Shown: positions 33,696-44,732, counted from the first letter of the stretch. The stretch: DNA of 45,274 nt from Enterococcus cecorum (GCF_023221775.1 NZ_JAKUDS010000020.1:1-45274); one strand, 5' to 3'. Notes: generated by a model from the sequence alone, not told the origin. Translations and numbers: made by a program.

Positions 33696-33724
33696 TTGAC
33701 ATTTAATTAAATTAGAAGTATATT
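33696..33724 (+). promoter_or_regulatory. Promoter of the ilv leader and operon
   Basis: A perfect TTGACA, 17 bases, TATATT. A transcript would start near 33731, giving about 310 bases of leader before ilvD. Confidence 0.88.
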
Positions 33725-33769
33725 GTAAAAAAATTAAAAAATACATTGAATTGTAAGGAGACGATTCAT

Positions 33770-33817
33770 ATGCAACAAAAATTAACAGGATTATTATTAA
33801 TTGTCATTATTACCTAG
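33770..33817 (+). CDS. ilv leader peptide (15 residues)
   Basis: ATG preceded by TAAGGAGACG, TAG stop. Eight of 15 codons are Leu, Ile or Val: four Leu, three Ile, one Val, including the run LLLIVII. It ends directly before the first arm of an RNA hairpin and about 70 bases before a strong terminator. This is the layout of a leader-peptide attenuator for branched-chain amino acids, as known for the leu-ilv operon of Lactococcus. It acts in cis; stalled translation is expected to raise ilv expression. Confidence 0.85.
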   Translation: MQQKLTGLLLIVIIT

Positions 33818-33903
33818 AGGACTTAGAACATGGAAAAATTACCCACATGTTTGAGTCCTATTTGTGCATTGTGAATGGGATTCTTACTAAGCATCCCACT
33901 CAC
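33818..33903 (+). promoter_or_regulatory. Hairpins of the ilv attenuator
   Basis: Helix 1:2 joins AGGACTT and AACATG (33818-33832) to CATGTT and GAGTCCT (33846-33859). The antiterminator joins GTGAATGGGAT (33871-33881) to ATCCCACTCAC (33893-33903) at 10 of 11 positions and would block the left arm of the terminator. A ribosome at the TAG stop would cover strand 1; one stalled in the Leu/Ile run would leave it free. Confidence 0.7.
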
Positions 33904-33938
33904 TGATAAATCTTTGAGTGGGATGCTTCTTTGTTTTT
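33889..33938 (+). terminator. Attenuator terminator of the ilv operon
   Basis: The perfect 14-bp stem AAGCATCCCACTCA/TGAGTGGGATGCTT with a 12-nt loop, then CTTTGTTTTT. Confidence 0.92.
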
Positions 33939-34040
33939 AAGAAAAATCTCAAAAACTGAAAAGTACTTCAAAATGATATACAAGCTGTAATAATGATGTT
34001 AGCTTTGCAATCAAAATTTTGATAAACGGAGGAAATGCAA

Positions 34041-35720
34041 TTGAGAAGTGATCAAATAAAAAAAGGTATTGATGCCGCACCAGCAAGAAGTTTGTTATAT
34101 GCGACAGGACAAGTGAAAAGTGCAAGAGACATGGAAAAACCATTTATCGCTATTTGTAATTCTTATATTGATATCGTTCCCGGACATGTTCATTTAAGAG
34201 AATTAGCGGAAATTGCCAAAGAAGCGATTCGTGAGGCTGGTGGAATTCCTTTTGAGTTTAATACTATTGGTGTCGATGATGGAATCGCGATGGGCCATAT
34301 TGGGATGCGCTATTCCTTACCAAGTCGTGAATTAATTGCCGATGCAGCGGAAACTGTCATTAATGCGCACTGGTTTGACGGCGTATTTTATATTCCTAAT
34401 TGTGACAAAATCACTCCTGGAATGATTATGGCAGCGATGAGAACCAACGTACCCGCTATTTTTTGTTCGGGTGGCCCAATGAAAGCTGGTGTTGATCCTC
34501 GAGGACATCAAATGACTTTATCAACGATGTTTGAAGCAGTAGGCGCCTATAAAGCTGGTAATTTAACGAATGACGAATTTCAATTCATGGAACAAAATGC
34601 TTGTCCGACTTGTGGTTCTTGTGCGGGGATGTTTACAGCAAATTCTATGAACTGTTTATTAGAAATTCTAGGACTCGCTTTACCAGGTAACGGTACGACT
34701 TTAGCTGTTTCACAAGACCGTCGTGAATTAGTTCGTCAAGCAGCCTTTCATTTAATGGATTTAGTGAAAAAGCAAATCAAGCCACGTGATATCGTTACAA
34801 AAGAAGCGATTGATGATGCTTTTGCTTTAGATATGGCGATGGGCGGTTCAACCAATACAGTCCTACACACACTGGCCATTGCGAATGAAGCTGAAATTGA
34901 CTATAACTTAGAAGATATTAATGAAATCGCCAAACGGGTACCTTATTTATCAAAAATTGCACCTTCTTCAGCTTATTCGATGCATGATGTTCATGAAGCG
35001 GGTGGGGTAAGTGCGATTATTCGTGAATTAATTGATGTACCTGGTGCGATACATCCAGACCGTATCACTGTCACTGGTAAAACGATTCGTGAAAATGTCA
35101 AGGATGCCAAAATCAATAATCCAGAAGTTATCCGTAGCAAAGAAAATCCTTATAGCCCAGTTGGTGGTTTGTCCATCCTTTATGGAAATATCGCGCCAGA
35201 TGGTTCAGTGATTAAAGTGGGTGGCGTAGATTCAGATATTAAGAGCTTTACTGGTAAGGCAATTTGCTTTAATTCTCATGATGAAGCCGTGGCAGCCATT
35301 GATGACGGTCGCGTACAAAAAGGTCATGTCGTGGTTATTCGCTATGAAGGACCAAAAGGCGGACCAGGAATGCCAGAAATGTTAGCTCCAACTTCAAGTA
35401 TTGTTGGTCGTGGCCTAGGTCGTGACGTGGCATTGATTACGGATGGTCGATTCTCTGGAGCAACACGCGGAATTGCAGTTGGTCATATTTCACCAGAAGC
35501 CGCTGCCGGGGGTCCATTAGCTTTAGTAGAAGATGGCGATGAAATTACCATTGATTTAACGAATCGTACCTTGAATTTATTGGTTAGCGATGAAGAGTTA
35601 GCAAAACGTCGCGAAAACTTACCGAAATTTGAATTTAAAGTGAAAAAAGGTTGGTTAGCACGATATACAGCCTTAGTTACTTCAGCAAATACTGGCGGAA
35701 TTATGAGAGTAACGGAGTAA
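34041..35720 (+). CDS. ilvD: Dihydroxy-acid dehydratase
   Basis: A 559-residue iron-sulfur enzyme making the 2-keto acid precursors of valine and isoleucine. Cys-containing motifs NCDKITPGM and [19 protein letters not shown] are present, as are the late GGPGMPEML and GRFSGATRG motifs. The TTG start at 34041 has GGAGG eight bases upstream and gives the usual beginning MRSDQIKKG; an ATG two codons earlier lies only two bases from that site. It is the first structural gene of ilvDBNCA. Confidence 0.96.
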   Translation: MRSDQIKKGIDAAPARSLLYATGQVKSARDMEKPFIAICNSYIDIVPGHVHLRELAEIAKEAIREAGGIPFEFNTIGVDDGIAMGHIGMRYSLPSRELIADAAETVINAHWFDGVFYIPNCDKITPGMIMAAMRTNVPAIFCSGGPMKAGVDPRGHQMTLSTMFEAVGAYKAGNLTNDEFQFMEQNACPTCGSCAGMFTANSMNCLLEILGLALPGNGTTLAVSQDRRELVRQAAFHLMDLVKKQIKPRDIVTKEAIDDAFALDMAMGGSTNTVLHTLAIANEAEIDYNLEDINEIAKRVPYLSKIAPSSAYSMHDVHEAGGVSAIIRELIDVPGAIHPDRITVTGKTIRENVKDAKINNPEVIRSKENPYSPVGGLSILYGNIAPDGSVIKVGGVDSDIKSFTGKAICFNSHDEAVAAIDDGRVQKGHVVVIRYEGPKGGPGMPEMLAPTSSIVGRGLGRDVALITDGRFSGATRGIAVGHISPEAAAGGPLALVEDGDEITIDLTNRTLNLLVSDEELAKRRENLPKFEFKVKKGWLARYTALVTSANTGGIMRVTE

Positions 35721-35742
35721 ATAAAAGAATTGAGGGGATTAT

Positions 35743-37428
35743 ATGGAGAATCAAACAAAGCTTAATGGTTCCGAGCTTTTGTTAGAATGTTTGAAAAAAG
35801 AAAAGGTTGAATTGATTTTTGGTTATCCTGGTGGTGCAGTCTTACCATTATATGATGCCATGTATGATTTTGAAATTCCAAATGTATTAACCAGACATGA
35901 ACAAGGGGCCGTACATGCAGCAGAAGGGTATGCTAAAGTAACTGGAAAACCTGGTGTCGTGGTCGTTACATCTGGACCTGGAGCAACCAATGCGATTACC
36001 GGAATTGCCGATGCGATGAGTGATTCACTACCTTTAGTTGTGATTACTGGGCAAGTCGGAACAGGCGGGATTGGTACTGATGCCTTTCAAGAAGCTGATA
36101 TTCTAGGGATTACTTTACCGATAACCAAGCATAATTTCCAAGTACGCGATGTAAATGACTTACAACGGATTGTCCATGAAGCTTTCCATATTGCTTCTAC
36201 GGGTAGACCTGGTCCAGTAGTAATTGATTTGCCGAAAGATATCAGCCAATCGATGGGCGAGTTTCTGGAACATTTTGAAGTGGATATTCCAAGTTATCAA
36301 CCTAATACTTCAGCTTCACTCCCACAAATTGAAAAAGTCATGAAACAACTAAAACGTGCGAAAAAGCCATTACTTCTAGTGGGAGCTGGAGTAAGTTATG
36401 CCAATGCAACCGAGGAATTACGCACCTTTGTCGATAAGTATCAAATTCCAGTCGTTGAAACCATGATGGCTTTAGGAACAGTGCCAAGCAAAAATCCACT
36501 CAATTTAGGAATGGGGGGTATGCACGGAACTTATGCAGCAAATATGGCTTTATCAACTTGTGATTACTTGATAAATATTGGCTCACGATTTGCAGACCGT
36601 TTAGCTACTTCACCAAATAGTTTTGCTCCAAATGCGAAGATTGCCCATATTGATATTGATCCGGCAGAAATTGGTAAAGTCATTCGTACCGACATTCCCG
36701 TAGTAGCTGATGCCAAAGATGCGCTAGAAAAAATGCTCGCACTTGATACCAAACCAGGTGATTACAGTAAATGGATTGCAGAATGTCAAGAAAGAGAAGC
36801 TAAACATCCATTATATTATGATGAAACAGATGAAGAAATTAAGCCCCAACGAGTGGTTGAAATCGTGGGTGAGATTACTGATTCTAAGGCTTATGTTGTT
36901 ACCGATGTTGGTCAGCATCAAATGTGGGTATCTCAGTTTTATCCATTTAGTTTCCCTAGACAGATGATTACTTCAGGTGGCTTAGGAACGATGGGTTATG
37001 GGATTCCTGCAGGGATTGGTGTCAAATTTGCTCATCCTGAAAGTCAAGTCATTGTCTTTGTGGGCGATGGTGGTTTCCAAATGACCAATCAAGAATTTGC
37101 GATTTTAAATGAACACAACTTAGATATCAAATTTGTGTTAATGAATAATCATGTGTTGGGCATGGTGCATCAATGGCAAGAAAAGTTCCACGGCGCACGT
37201 TTTTCATCTTCAGAATTTAAGACGCAGCCAGATTTTATGAAGCTTGCTGAGGCCTATCATGTCAAAGGCGTACGTTTAAGTAATCCAAAAACGATTGAAG
37301 AAGACTTAAAAGCTGCCTTTGATTTAGAAGGACCAGTCTTAATTGAAGTTGAAATTCCAGCTCAAGAACATGTATTGCCAATGGTTGCCGCCGGAGCACC
37401 AAACCATAAGATGATTGGGGTGAAGTAA
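35743..37428 (+). CDS. ilvB: Acetolactate synthase large subunit
   Basis: A 561-residue thiamine diphosphate enzyme that joins two pyruvates, or pyruvate and 2-ketobutyrate. It has GYPGGAVLPLYD, the catalytic Glu in RHEQGAVHAAEGYA, and the cofactor motif GDGGFQMTNQEFAILNEHNL. It is the anabolic, FAD-type enzyme rather than catabolic AlsS, as shown by the adjacent regulatory subunit gene. Stop TAA is followed directly by the ilvN ATG. Confidence 0.96.
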   Translation: MENQTKLNGSELLLECLKKEKVELIFGYPGGAVLPLYDAMYDFEIPNVLTRHEQGAVHAAEGYAKVTGKPGVVVVTSGPGATNAITGIADAMSDSLPLVVITGQVGTGGIGTDAFQEADILGITLPITKHNFQVRDVNDLQRIVHEAFHIASTGRPGPVVIDLPKDISQSMGEFLEHFEVDIPSYQPNTSASLPQIEKVMKQLKRAKKPLLLVGAGVSYANATEELRTFVDKYQIPVVETMMALGTVPSKNPLNLGMGGMHGTYAANMALSTCDYLINIGSRFADRLATSPNSFAPNAKIAHIDIDPAEIGKVIRTDIPVVADAKDALEKMLALDTKPGDYSKWIAECQEREAKHPLYYDETDEEIKPQRVVEIVGEITDSKAYVVTDVGQHQMWVSQFYPFSFPRQMITSGGLGTMGYGIPAGIGVKFAHPESQVIVFVGDGGFQMTNQEFAILNEHNLDIKFVLMNNHVLGMVHQWQEKFHGARFSSSEFKTQPDFMKLAEAYHVKGVRLSNPKTIEEDLKAAFDLEGPVLIEVEIPAQEHVLPMVAAGAPNHKMIGVK

Positions 37429-37905
37429 ATGAGAAGAACCGTTACAGCAGTTGTCTATAATCAAGCGGGGGTTTTAAGTCGCATTACCAGTACCTTAAAT
37501 CGTCGCCAAGTCAATATTGAAAGTATTTCTGTTGGTACCGTGGAACGTAAAGATATTTCACGCATGACAATCTCTTTTAATGTCGAATCAGAAGCCGATG
37601 CCGAACAAGTCATCAAGCAGTTAAATAAACAAATTGAAGTGCTAAAAGTGACTGATTTGACACATACGCCACATGTGGAAAGAGAATTGGCCTTAATCAA
37701 AGTCAATGCACCAGCAAATACGAGATTAGAAATTCAAGCAATGGTTTCTCCTTTTAGAGCAGATATCGTGGATGTGGCTGCTTCAACTATTACGATTCAA
37801 GTAGTCGGACATCCTGATAAAGTAGAAGCTTGTATTGAAATATTAAAACCTTATGGCATTAAGCGGATGGCAAGAACAGGAGTCACAAGTTTAATTCGTG
37901 GTTAG
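37429..37905 (+). CDS. ilvN: Acetolactate synthase small (regulatory) subunit
   Basis: A 158-residue subunit with an N-terminal ACT domain (VYNQAGVLSRITSTLNRRQVNIESISVG) and a C-terminal domain (PFRADIVDVAASTITIQVVGHPDKVE). It binds valine for feedback inhibition of IlvB. It starts immediately after the ilvB stop codon, so equal synthesis by coupling is likely; GGGGTGAAG lies upstream. Confidence 0.96.
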   Translation: MRRTVTAVVYNQAGVLSRITSTLNRRQVNIESISVGTVERKDISRMTISFNVESEADAEQVIKQLNKQIEVLKVTDLTHTPHVERELALIKVNAPANTRLEIQAMVSPFRADIVDVAASTITIQVVGHPDKVEACIEILKPYGIKRMARTGVTSLIRG

Positions 37906-37928
37906 AAGCAACTTTGCTTTTAATATAA

Positions 37929-38960
<1,032 letters not shown>

Positions 38961-38980
38961 AAAATAGGAAGTGAGAGAAT

Positions 38981-40237
38981 TTGACGCTAATAACCAAAGA
39001 ATCGGTAGAACAAGCCTATGAGGTATTAAAAGATGCGGTTAGTCATACCCCGTTGCAACATGATCGCTACCTTTCAGAAAAATATCAGGCGAATATCTAT
39101 TTAAAAAGAGAAGATTTACAAAAAGTTCGTTCCTTTAAACTTAGAGGCGCCTATTATGCGATTAAGAATCGTCCTTCAGCTGAATTAGCCAATGGGGTTG
39201 TTTGTGCGAGTGCGGGTAACCATGCGCAAGGAGTGGCTTATACTTGTAACGAAATCAAAGTTCAAGCAGTCATTTTTATGCCAACTACGACACCCGCTCA
39301 AAAAATTTCCCAAGTCTCCTTTTTCGGTGGTGACTATGTTGAAATCAAACTAGTGGGGGATACTTTTGATGCCTCCGCTCAAGCAGCCAAAGATTATGCA
39401 AAAGAAAATCAAATGGCCTTTATTGATCCGTTTGATGATGTAGATATCATTGCTGGACAAGGGACATTGGCTTTAGAAATGATGAATGATTTGGCTGATA
39501 AAAATCTAACAGCTGATTATGTCTTAGCAGCGATTGGTGGCGGTGGGCTAATTAGTGGCGTGAGTACTTATGTAAAATCAGTGAGTCCAGATACGAAAGT
39601 CATTGGTGTTGAGCCTACTGGTGCACCTAGTATGCAAGCGGCTTTTGCGACGGGACATCCGGTGAGATTACCACGCATCGATAAATTTGTCGATGGAGCA
39701 GCCGTTCAAGAAGTAGGTAAACATACCTTTGAAATTGCTAAACTTTTTGTTGATCGACTAATAAGTGTGGATGAGGGTTTGGTTTGTTCCACTATTTTAG
39801 ATCTGTATAGTAAACAAGCAATTGTAGCCGAACCAGCTGGCGCATTGAGTGTAGCTGCTTTGGAATTGTTGAAAGATGAAATAAAAGGCAAAACGGTCAT
39901 TTGCGTCATCAGTGGAGGGAATAATGATATTAATCGTATGGCTGAAATTGAAGAGCGAGCTTTGATGTACCAAGGATTAATCAATTATTTTGTGGTAAAC
40001 TTTCCACAACGTCCAGGTGCCTTGAAAGAGTTTGTTACTGAAGTTTTAGGTCCAAATGATGATATTACCTTGTTTGAATACACGAAAAAAGTCAATCGCG
40101 GAACAGGACCGGTTGTCTTAGGCGTTTTATCTAAACAAAAAGAAGATGTTCCCGGTTTATTGGTTAGAATCGAACAATTTGATCCAAACTTCTTAAAATT
40201 AAGTGAGCATCCAACTTTGCACACCTTGTTAGTATAA
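38981..40237 (+). CDS. ilvA: Threonine dehydratase (biosynthetic)
   Basis: A 418-residue PLP enzyme that turns threonine to 2-ketobutyrate for isoleucine. PLP Lys53 is in SFKLRG; the glycine-rich loop is AIGGGGLISG. The C-terminal third (FPQRPGALKEFVTEVLGP) is a single ACT-like regulatory domain, as in Bacillus, shorter than the two-domain E. coli form. The TTG start has GAAGTGAGAG upstream. Last gene of the operon, before a strong terminator. Confidence 0.95.
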   Translation: MTLITKESVEQAYEVLKDAVSHTPLQHDRYLSEKYQANIYLKREDLQKVRSFKLRGAYYAIKNRPSAELANGVVCASAGNHAQGVAYTCNEIKVQAVIFMPTTTPAQKISQVSFFGGDYVEIKLVGDTFDASAQAAKDYAKENQMAFIDPFDDVDIIAGQGTLALEMMNDLADKNLTADYVLAAIGGGGLISGVSTYVKSVSPDTKVIGVEPTGAPSMQAAFATGHPVRLPRIDKFVDGAAVQEVGKHTFEIAKLFVDRLISVDEGLVCSTILDLYSKQAIVAEPAGALSVAALELLKDEIKGKTVICVISGGNNDINRMAEIEERALMYQGLINYFVVNFPQRPGALKEFVTEVLGPNDDITLFEYTKKVNRGTGPVVLGVLSKQKEDVPGLLVRIEQFDPNFLKLSEHPTLHTLLV

Positions 40238-40241
40238 TGAT

Positions 40242-40290
40242 AAAGCATAAATCAAGAGGAGAAACGATTCTCTTGGTTTATGCTTTTTTA
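40242..40290 (+). terminator. Terminator of the ilv operon
   Basis: A 17-position stem beginning AAAGCATAAA, with wobble pairs, and an 11-nt loop, followed by T6. Confidence 0.92.
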
Positions 40291-40372
40291 TGAGTCCGAA
40301 AAATAATAAATAAGAGCATTGCTAGTCAAATTGTGGTAAAATAAAGCTAGACTAGATTAAAGGAGCTATACG

Positions 40373-41644
40373 ATGTCTTTTAGTGAAAAAATGTTACAGT
40401 CGTTATCTGATGGAGATTTAGATGGCGCTGATTTATTATTACAACAAGCTTTATCCCATGATGAATTACCCGTATTAATTGAATTGGGTGAAGTATTAAT
40501 TGAAAAAGGTTTCTTGATTGAGGCTAAGGAAGTCTTTTTAGATTTAGTTGAGCGTCAATTACCGGAAAAAGATTTGGTATTAACCTATTTGGCTGAAATC
40601 GCAATTGAAGAAGATGATTACGAAACAGCCTTTGAATATTTAGACCAAATCAAAGAGACGAGCGAATATTATCCACGCGCACTCTTTATGATGGCCGATG
40701 CTTATCAAGCGATTGGATTTGTCGAAGTAAGTCTAGCAAAATTACAAGAATTACTAGCTTTACTACCTGATGATGAAACGGTTCAATTTGCCTATGCAGA
40801 AATTGCTTTGTTAGCCAATAAGTTAACGTTAGCGCAAAATATGTATGAGCTTTTATTGGATGCTGGGTATACGGAATTTTCTAATGTTTCAATTTTAGAA
40901 CGACTTGCCACGACACTTGCTCATCAAGGAAAGTTTGAAGAGGCTTTAGACTACTATAAAGAAGCTTATCGTCATAAGAAAAATGATCAAATTCTATTAA
41001 ACTTAGCTCGATTGAATCAACAAATGCATGAAATGGATGAAGCGATTGTCTATTATGAAGAATTAATCAAGGAAAATCCGAACATTAAAGAGGCTTATCT
41101 TGAGTTAGCGGATATCTATGTTCATGAACAACAACCTGTAAAAGCAGCACAGTTGTTAGAACAAGCGATTAAAGAAAATCCTTATTATGTGCATTTTTAC
41201 TTACATTTAGCTGACGTGTTAGAAGAGTTGGAAGACTATCAGAAGGCGAATTTGTATTTGAATCAGGCGTTATTACTGGACGATGAAGAAGATAGTGTCC
41301 TTACAGCCTTAGCAAAAAATGCCTTCTATCAAGGTGAATATGAACAGACTTTAGCCTATTTTGAGCGAATTGAAAATGCTTATCAAGGTGATTTGCTATG
41401 GATGGTAGCTAGAATTTATAACGAAGAAGAAGATTTCGAAAAAGCGGCACATTATTATGAAATGGCTTTAGAAGAAATGCAAGATGTTCCTGAATTTATT
41501 CGTGATTATTGTTATTTCTTACGTGATGAAGGTCGTTTAGAGGAAGCATTATCTCTCATTCAAAGTCATTTAGATAAAGAAATTCATGATGAATCTTTAC
41601 ATCAGCTTTATGATGAATTAAAACAAAACGATTGGGACTATTAA
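40373..41644 (+). CDS. Tetratricopeptide repeat protein (YpiA-like)
   Basis: A 423-residue soluble protein made almost entirely of TPR helices (for example EALDYYKEAYRHKKNDQILLNLARLNQQ and EKAAHYYEMALEEM), strongly acidic. It acts as a protein-binding scaffold in general terms; the precise partner is unknown. It is the likely counterpart of B. subtilis YpiA, which also lies before ypiB. AAAGGAGC precedes the ATG. Sixteen bases separate it from the next gene. Confidence 0.85.
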   Translation: MSFSEKMLQSLSDGDLDGADLLLQQALSHDELPVLIELGEVLIEKGFLIEAKEVFLDLVERQLPEKDLVLTYLAEIAIEEDDYETAFEYLDQIKETSEYYPRALFMMADAYQAIGFVEVSLAKLQELLALLPDDETVQFAYAEIALLANKLTLAQNMYELLLDAGYTEFSNVSILERLATTLAHQGKFEEALDYYKEAYRHKKNDQILLNLARLNQQMHEMDEAIVYYEELIKENPNIKEAYLELADIYVHEQQPVKAAQLLEQAIKENPYYVHFYLHLADVLEELEDYQKANLYLNQALLLDDEEDSVLTALAKNAFYQGEYEQTLAYFERIENAYQGDLLWMVARIYNEEEDFEKAAHYYEMALEEMQDVPEFIRDYCYFLRDEGRLEEALSLIQSHLDKEIHDESLHQLYDELKQNDWDY

Positions 41645-41660
41645 AAAGAAGGTGAGTCAA

Positions 41661-42194
41661 ATGGCAATCACGCTATCACAAAAAAAGAAATTCTTATCAT
41701 GGTTTGTTACCAGTCAGACTTTTAATCGTCGGGAAGTGTCGTGGTTAGTGAATTATTTGATTAGTCATGAGGCGATATTAAATAATGTCCATATTGTTGA
41801 AAAAGCGCAAGATACACCGCGAGGACTAGTGATTCAGACAACGGATTTTTCAGATATACCCATATTATTGTTTAAAGATCAGATTGAATTTGTTGATGTG
41901 GACCAGATTTTCCATGAGATTCGCTTCCATTGGCAAGATGATTTATATCTTGAATGTCGTTTCAAGGATGCTTGGCAAGAGTCAATTTATTTAGGAGTTT
42001 TAGAAGATAATCCCTATGCGAGTTGGAACGATAATTTAGATTTGCAATTTGTGAGTCAAGTGGATAATTATTTTAATGATTTAGCTCGTGAAAATCAGAA
42101 ACGTGATTTAATGATGAAAATAAATCAAGCTTTAGAAGCAAATGATGAGGCTACTTTTGCTCAATTATCAGAAGAATTAAAAGCTTTAAATTGA
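41661..42194 (+). CDS. reoY: YpiB family protein (ReoY-like)
   Basis: A 177-residue soluble protein matching the YpiB/UPF0302 family. The block FLSWFVTSQTFNRREVSWLVNYL, the central VDVDQIFHEIRFHW and a C-terminal NQALEANDEATF region are visible. The Listeria member ReoY helps ClpCP degrade MurA, so limiting cell wall synthesis. The ATG at 41661 follows AAGGTGAG; an in-frame GTG three codons earlier overlaps this site. It is probably co-transcribed with the TPR gene. Confidence 0.85.
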   Translation: MAITLSQKKKFLSWFVTSQTFNRREVSWLVNYLISHEAILNNVHIVEKAQDTPRGLVIQTTDFSDIPILLFKDQIEFVDVDQIFHEIRFHWQDDLYLECRFKDAWQESIYLGVLEDNPYASWNDNLDLQFVSQVDNYFNDLARENQKRDLMMKINQALEANDEATFAQLSEELKALN

Positions 42195-42196
42195 AA

Positions 42197-42232
42197 AATA
42201 ACCTTGGCTCAATCCTTTGAACCAAGGTTATT
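42197..42232. terminator. Bidirectional terminator between reoY and yitT
   Basis: The 11-bp perfect repeat AATAACCTTGG/CCAAGGTTATT has a 14-nt loop and lies between the converging genes, with A-rich and T-rich flanks. Confidence 0.82.
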
Positions 42233-42234
42233 TA

Positions 42235-43122
42235 TTATTTGTTTTTCTTTAATACGGTTTTCTTTGGTCTTAGATAAGTGAAACCTTCTCCAATCACTTC
42301 ATGGACATTGATGATTGAGATAAACGCTTTTTCATCAATTTCATGAATCATCCGTTTAATTGCCGGTAATTCTCTGACACCTACCACCATATAGATAATA
42401 TCTTTCGGTGCTTTAGAATACGCGCCTTCACCCTTAAAGTAGGTAATTCCACGCATTACATTTGACATGAGATATTCGGTAATCTCATTACTTTTATCCG
42501 AAACAACTAAGATACCTTTTTCAGAATAACCTCCGTTAATAACAGCTTCTACTACGCGAGAAAAGACAAAACTAAAAATCAATGTATAAATCATACGGTG
42601 TAAATCCACATAGGTTAGTGAGGCAATCAAGACAACAACATCAAATCCAAATAGTCCACGACCGAGTGGAATACCAAAGTTTTTATCAAGAATTCTAGCA
42701 ATAATATCGCTACCACCTGTTGTCCCACCAACACGATAGATAATCCCACTACCAAATCCCATGACTATCCCTGCAACTAAAGCAACGATTAATAAGTCAT
42801 GATCCAAATCAATGACAATTGGAATTTTTTGCCAGAAATCTAACCAAAATGAAACGCCAAAAATACCGAAGATGGTATAAATCAACGTTTGTCGACCTAA
42901 AATTTTACCACCTAGAAGGACAATCGGTACATTTAATAACAAGTTAGTGATAGCCGGATTATAATTGAACAACGCCTTTAAAATTAAGGTAATTCCGGCA
43001 ATGCCACCTTCTGCTAATTTGTTAGGAATGTTAAAAAAAACAAGGCCAAAACTAAAAATAGCTGTTCCTAATATAATTACAAAAATATCAAAGAACACTT
43101 TCCAAGTTATATTTTTTGACAT
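42235..43122 (-). CDS. YitT family membrane protein
   Basis: A 295-residue protein with about five to six membrane helices (YitT_membrane, DUF161) and a cytoplasmic C-terminal DUF2179 domain (RGITYFKGEGAYSKAPKDIIYMVVG). Motifs GGTTGGSDIIARI and GIAGITLIL are typical. The ATG at 43122 has GGAGGTG upstream; in-frame starts further upstream lack one. Transport substrate is unknown. It is single and converges on reoY. Confidence 0.88.
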   Translation of the reverse strand: MSKNITWKVFFDIFVIILGTAIFSFGLVFFNIPNKLAEGGIAGITLILKALFNYNPAITNLLLNVPIVLLGGKILGRQTLIYTIFGIFGVSFWLDFWQKIPIVIDLDHDLLIVALVAGIVMGFGSGIIYRVGGTTGGSDIIARILDKNFGIPLGRGLFGFDVVVLIASLTYVDLHRMIYTLIFSFVFSRVVEAVINGGYSEKGILVVSDKSNEITEYLMSNVMRGITYFKGEGAYSKAPKDIIYMVVGVRELPAIKRMIHEIDEKAFISIINVHEVIGEGFTYLRPKKTVLKKNK

Positions 43123-43262
43123 TTTTACACCTCCATCAATTTTCATCACCGATATTAATGTAGCAGAAACTAAGTTAAAATACAACAAAAGTGCAATAAA
43201 ATATAGCATTCTCTCATTTTTCATTTGTTAAGCGATTCTGCTCTAGCGAAAAGATGTAGTTG

Positions 43263-43271
43263 TGATATAAT
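43263..43271 (+). promoter_or_regulatory. Extended -10 promoter of cca
   Basis: TGATATAAT with perfect TATAAT and extended TG. I see no good -35 box. It lies about 65 bases before the cca ATG. Confidence 0.55.
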
Positions 43272-43337
43272 GGATGAGTATGATTTTACATGATTCTAAT
43301 AGAGTAGATAAAAAAATGCAAAGGAAAGGAAGCATCG

Positions 43338-44564
43338 ATGCAAATAACAAATATACCTAAAGAATTTAAAAAAGCCATTCCAGTTATTCAAAAACTCAAT
43401 CAAGCTGGATTCGAAGCTTATTTTGTGGGTGGCAGTGTACGTGATTGTATTTTAAATTTGCCGATTCATGATGTAGATATTGCAACCAGCGCATTTCCAG
43501 CCGAGATAAAAGCGGTATTTGACAAGACTATAGATGTTGGGATTGAACACGGGACAGTTTTAGTCTTACATCAAGAAGAAAGTTATGAAATTACTACTTT
43601 TCGGACCGAATCAACTTATCAAGATTATCGTCGTCCTGACCATGTAGATTTTGTTCGTAGCTTAGAAGAAGATTTAAAACGACGAGATTTTACCATAAAT
43701 GCTTTAGCCCTAGATCCAACAGGTAGAGTGATTGACTTATTTAATGGTTTAGAAGATTTAGAACAAAGGCGTTTGAAGGCGGTTGGCGTTGCAGAAGAAC
43801 GTTTTCATGAAGATGCGTTACGGATGATGCGCGGCTTACGTTTTGTAGCTCAACTTGGCTTTGATTTGGAAGAAAAAACACAGGTAGCTATCACGAATAA
43901 CGCCTTCTTGCTAAGTAAAATTTCGGTTGAACGGATTTGTATTGAATTTGAAAAAATGTTACTTGGTCAAGATGCAAAACGTGCCTTTCAATTATTTATC
44001 ACAACTGATTGTTATCGTTACTGTCCTGGACTCACAAATAAAAAAACAGAATTAACAGGAATGGTGCCGCAATTAACCCATCATATTGACGATTTAAACG
44101 TTGCCTGGTGTTTAATTCTCGATCAATTACTAATTGAAAAGAAGCAGCATAAAGCATTTTTGAAAGCATGGAAATTATCAAATCAACGTATTCAAGAAGT
44201 AGAGTTACTCTTTCAGGCACTTGAAAGGGTGAAACAAGATACTTTAACTGTACTCGATTATTATTCATTAAATGAGACTTGTTTAAAACAGTTAGCAAAA
44301 ATTGCAACATTTTACGGAATTCATTTATCTGAAACGGATTTATTACAAGTGTATCGTTCATTACCTATTCATTCGTTAAAAGACCTTGCGATTAATGGAA
44401 ATGATTTAATGCAAGTTTTGAATCGAAAAGGAGGCGCGTGGTTAAAAGAAACATTGCAATATTGTGAGCGGCAAGTATTGCAAAATGAGGTGCCAAATGA
44501 AAGGATGCCATTATTAGATGCGGCACTTGAGTTTGTGAATTTGAGTGATAAGGCTTCCAATTGA
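43338..44564 (+). CDS. cca: CCA tRNA nucleotidyltransferase
   Basis: A 408-residue class II enzyme that adds or repairs the 3' CCA of tRNAs. The head domain has GGSVRD (31-36), the catalytic carboxylates HDVDIATS (Asp45, Asp47), RRDFTINALA and RFHEDALRMMRGLRF. AAGGAAGC precedes the ATG. It is essential here because most tRNA genes of this window do not encode CCA. Confidence 0.96.
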   Translation: MQITNIPKEFKKAIPVIQKLNQAGFEAYFVGGSVRDCILNLPIHDVDIATSAFPAEIKAVFDKTIDVGIEHGTVLVLHQEESYEITTFRTESTYQDYRRPDHVDFVRSLEEDLKRRDFTINALALDPTGRVIDLFNGLEDLEQRRLKAVGVAEERFHEDALRMMRGLRFVAQLGFDLEEKTQVAITNNAFLLSKISVERICIEFEKMLLGQDAKRAFQLFITTDCYRYCPGLTNKKTELTGMVPQLTHHIDDLNVAWCLILDQLLIEKKQHKAFLKAWKLSNQRIQEVELLFQALERVKQDTLTVLDYYSLNETCLKQLAKIATFYGIHLSETDLLQVYRSLPIHSLKDLAINGNDLMQVLNRKGGAWLKETLQYCERQVLQNEVPNERMPLLDAALEFVNLSDKASN

Positions 44565-44703
44565 ATTTTTGGTTAGATTTTTAGTTGTTATCTAATTATG
44601 AGCACTGTGGAGAATAATGACTAAATTATCACGGTTGTAATTTTAATTTAATTAGCGATAATATTATTTTCTAAAAAATGTTTTTTGTGAACTCTGCACT
44701 TTG

Positions 44704-44732
44704 TTTACGTTTTCTAAATCCTATGCTAAACT
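44704..44732 (+). promoter_or_regulatory. Promoter of the last gene
   Basis: TTTACG, 17 bases, TAAACT with an extended TG element (TGCTAAACT). Confidence 0.65.

Noticed and set aside
40242-40290. A possible attenuator before the TPR gene
   Set aside because: The hairpin directly follows ilvA and precedes the TPR promoter region; no alternative pairing or leader frame was seen, so it is an ordinary terminator.
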